The notes under the pieces are model-generated. The model worked only from the letters and a program-made list of their open reading frames with translations. It made no database searches and was not told the DNA's origin. A stretch of 34,651 nt of DNA from an uncultured Bacteroidota bacterium (lineage in GTDB: Bacteria; Bacteroidota; Bacteroidia; 2-12-FULL-35-15). The translations under genes and the position numbers were made by a program. Each line of letters starts with the position of its first letter. Positions within the stretch are counted from its first letter, which is position 1. The stretch spans positions 1-34,651 of the forward strand of contig CAIXIP010000237.1 of NCBI GenBank assembly GCA_903919535.1, read 5' to 3'. Of this stretch, positions 32,201-34,651 are shown one piece after another.

Positions 32201-34651
32201 TTAATACGATAAATTCGGCCCCAACCAACGTTCAGTTTCCTGTAATGTTAAGCCTTTTCTTTTTGCATAATCTTCTACCTGATCTTTCTGAATTTTACCA
32301 ATTCCAAAATAATGTGATTGAGGATGAGCAATGTAAAATCCACTAACAGCAGCTGTAGGAACCATTGCCATGCTTTCTGTTAAAGTGATTCCAGTGTTCT
32401 TTTCTACATCCATCAACTTCCAAATCAGTGGTTTTTCTGTGTGATCTGGTTGTGCAGGATAACCTGGTGCCGGACGGATACCTGCATATTCTTCTTTGAT
32501 TAACTCTTCTTTCGATAGATTTTCATTTTTAGAATATCCCCAGATTTCTGTTCTTACTTTTTTATGCATCAATTCTGCAAAAGCCTCGGCTAATCTATCT
32601 GCTAATGCTTTCAACATGATTGCAGAATAATCATCGTGATCTTTTTCGAATCGTACAATGTGTTTATCAATACCTGTTCCGGTTGTAAGAGCGAAGGTGC
32701 CAACATAGTCGGTAGTGGTAGGATTTACAAAATCAGATAGCGCAATGTTATATTGTCCGGCAGGTTTTTTTGTTTGCTGACGAAGCGTATGAAAAACAGT
32801 TTTTAATTTTGTTCTAGTTTCATCTTCAAAAACCTGAATATCATCACCTACGGCCTTTGCGGGGTAAATTCCAATAACTGCTTTTGCTTCCAACCATTTA
32901 TCTTCGATGATTTGTTTCAACATTTTTTGAGCATCTGCAAATAATTTTTTTGCTTCTGTTCCGCGCTCTTTATCATCCAGAATTTTAGGATATGAACCTT
33001 TCATTTCCCAGCTATGAAAAAATGGTGTCCAGTCAATATATTCAGCAATTTCAGCTAAGGAATAATTATCAAAAACCTTTTTTCCTAAAATTAAAGGTTT
33101 TGTGATTTCTATTTTACTCCAATCAATTGGAAATTTATTTATGCGCGCTTCTTCAATAGAAATAAATTTATTCTGACTTTGATTGTTTTTATTTTGTTCG
33201 CGTACTCGTTCGTATTCAAGATTTATATTTTTCATAAATTCGCCACGCAACTCCTCTGAAATTAAGCTACTCGCTACAGGTACAGATTTACTTGCATCAT
33301 TTACATGGACAACAGGACCTGAATAATTTTGTGCGATTTTAACTGCAGTATGGACTTTTGATGTTGTTGCGCCACCAATCAATAAAGGAATTTTAAATCC
33401 TAAACGTTCCATCTCTTTTGCCACATGAACCATTTCATCTAGTGATGGAGTAATCAATCCGCTCAAGCCAATGATATCTACATTATGTTTTTTTGCTTCT
33501 TCCAAAATTTTATCGCAAGAAACCATTACACCAATATCAATTATTTCATAATTATTGCATGCCAAAACAACACCAACAATATTTTTTCCGATATCATGGA
33601 CATCACCTTTTACGGTTGCCATCAATATTTTTCCGGCATTCATTCTTCCATCACCAACAATACCTGCTAATTTATTTGCATCTTTTTCAGCTTGTAAAAA
33701 TGGCTCCAGATAAGCAACGGCTTTTTTCATTACACGTGCACTTTTCACTACTTGTGGTAAAAACATTTTTCCGCACCCGAAAAGATCACCAACGATATTC
33801 ATTCCGGCCATTAATGGTCCTTCAATAACATGAAGTGGTCTTCCTAATTTTATTCTTGCCTCTTCCGTATCAACATCAATATATTCTACCAGCCCTTTTA
33901 CCAAAGCATGACTCAAACGCTCTTCAACTGTTCCTTTTCGCCATGCTTCATCTTTTTCTGTTTTCTCTTTTGTGATTCCTTTTAATGATTCAGCGTGTTC
34001 AACCAATCGTTCAGTAGCATCATCTCTTCTGTTCAGCAAAACATCTTCAACTAATTCCAATAAAGTTTTGTCAATATCGTCATACACTTGTAACTGAGAT
34101 GGATTCACAATACCCATATCCATACCGTTTTTCACAGCATGGTATAAAAATGCACCGTGAATAGCTTCACGTACATGATCGTTTCCGCGAAAGGAAAAAG
34201 AAACATTACTTACACCACCACTTACTTTTGCATGAGGTAAATTTTCTTTGATCCATTTTGTTGCATTAAAAAAATCGAGCGCATTCAAACGATGCTCTTC
34301 CATTCCTGTTGCAACGGGAAAAATATTCGGATCGAAAATAATATCGGTTGCAGGAAAATGAACGTTATTTACTAAAATATCATAAGCGCGTTTACAAATA
34401 TCTTTTCTGCGTTGCAATGTATCCGCTTGTCCTACTTCATCAAAAGCCATTACAATAACAGCTGCACCGTATTGTTTTACTTTATGTGCATACTCAATAA
34501 ATTTTTCTTCACCTTCTTTTAAAGAGATGGAATTTACAATTGCTTTTCCTTGTACACATTTTAATCCGGCTTCAATCACGCTCCATTTTGATGAATCAAT
34601 CATGATTGGAACTCGTGAAATATCAGGTTCAGAAGCAATAAGATTTAAAAA
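32201..34651 (-). CDS. metH: Cobalamin-dependent methionine synthase MetH (5' end outside window)
   Basis: The visible 816 residues run from inside the pterin-binding domain to the C terminus; the frame is open to the right edge, and 16 codons precede the first Met seen. Order: methyltetrahydrofolate-binding barrel ([35 protein letters not shown]), cobalamin cap (about 180-300), B12-binding domain with the cobalt-ligating His in [14 protein letters not shown] and [14 protein letters not shown], and the S-adenosylmethionine activation domain with [15 protein letters not shown]. It transfers methyl groups from methyltetrahydrofolate to homocysteine. Whether a homocysteine-binding domain is fused lies beyond the edge; some Bacteroidota encode it separately. 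Confidence 0.97.
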   Translation of the reverse strand, partial: FLNLIASEPDISRVPIMIDSSKWSVIEAGLKCVQGKAIVNSISLKEGEEKFIEYAHKVKQYGAAVIVMAFDEVGQADTLQRRKDICKRAYDILVNNVHFPATDIIFDPNIFPVATGMEEHRLNALDFFNATKWIKENLPHAKVSGGVSNVSFSFRGNDHVREAIHGAFLYHAVKNGMDMGIVNPSQLQVYDDIDKTLLELVEDVLLNRRDDATERLVEHAESLKGITKEKTEKDEAWRKGTVEERLSHALVKGLVEYIDVDTEEARIKLGRPLHVIEGPLMAGMNIVGDLFGCGKMFLPQVVKSARVMKKAVAYLEPFLQAEKDANKLAGIVGDGRMNAGKILMATVKGDVHDIGKNIVGVVLACNNYEIIDIGVMVSCDKILEEAKKHNVDIIGLSGLITPSLDEMVHVAKEMERLGFKIPLLIGGATTSKVHTAVKIAQNYSGPVVHVNDASKSVPVASSLISEELRGEFMKNINLEYERVREQNKNNQSQNKFISIEEARINKFPIDWSKIEITKPLILGKKVFDNYSLAEIAEYIDWTPFFHSWEMKGSYPKILDDKERGTEAKKLFADAQKMLKQIIEDKWLEAKAVIGIYPAKAVGDDIQVFEDETRTKLKTVFHTLRQQTKKPAGQYNIALSDFVNPTTTDYVGTFALTTGTGIDKHIVRFEKDHDDYSAIMLKALADRLAEAFAELMHKKVRTEIWGYSKNENLSKEELIKEEYAGIRPAPGYPAQPDHTEKPLIWKLMDVEKNTGITLTESMAMVPTAAVSGFYIAHPQSHYFGIGKIQKDQVEDYAKRKGLTLQETERWLGPNLSY

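Overview
The window looks like a chromosomal segment of a low-GC Bacteroidota bacterium, probably uncultured and not resolvable below class from sequence alone. The evidence is the conserved block DUF6089-like protein / uppS / bamA / ompH / ompH / murI, several sequences matching the Bacteroidota -7 promoter element TAnnTTTG, long AT-rich leaders, and protein families typical of the phylum. Nearly every gene is a recognisable housekeeping or envelope gene. I found no phage, insertion sequence, CRISPR array, rRNA or tRNA, and no clear undescribed multi-gene system.

Layout. 1-400: remnant of a LuxR/NarL-type response regulator with an internal stop, a C7 tract and a C15 tract. 408-4718: meaB GTPase diverging from two lipopolysaccharide glycosyltransferases (GT2 then GT9, overlapping by four bases), which converge on an O-antigen ligase-like membrane protein. 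4763-11310: murI with its own promoter behind a strong terminator, then the outer-membrane biogenesis run (reading in the minus direction) DUF6089-like, uppS, bamA, ompH, ompH. 11573-15233: etfB, etfA and acyl-CoA dehydrogenase, a beta-oxidation electron-transfer operon closed by a 24-bp hairpin. 15446-18362: PIN-PhoH protein, a small basic secreted protein and tsaB. 18419-21255: tolC and a MacA-like adaptor. 21404-24206: a SemiSWEET transporter, a 138-aa protein of uncertain family, a truncated second SemiSWEET copy and an Upf1-like superfamily 1 helicase. 24226-26209: a HisKA_2-type sensor kinase with a receiver-only response regulator. 26323-30937: a MacB-type exporter (ATPase, two permeases, second adaptor) whose internal spacers contain REP-like inverted repeat pairs. 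31071-34651: metH, cut by the right edge, followed by an Old Yellow Enzyme-family oxidoreductase.

How it fits together. Much of the window concerns the cell envelope: undecaprenyl-phosphate supply (UppS), outer-membrane protein assembly (BamA with two Skp-like chaperones), peptidoglycan precursor supply (MurI), LPS glycosylation and ligation, and tripartite efflux. The efflux genes lie in two clusters about 5 kb apart, one with the only TolC and one with the only inner-membrane pump. The points most worth a second look are the decayed regulator with long C tracts at the left edge, the REP-like doublets inside the exporter operon, the half-copy of SemiSWEET, and hairpins placed against start or stop codons.
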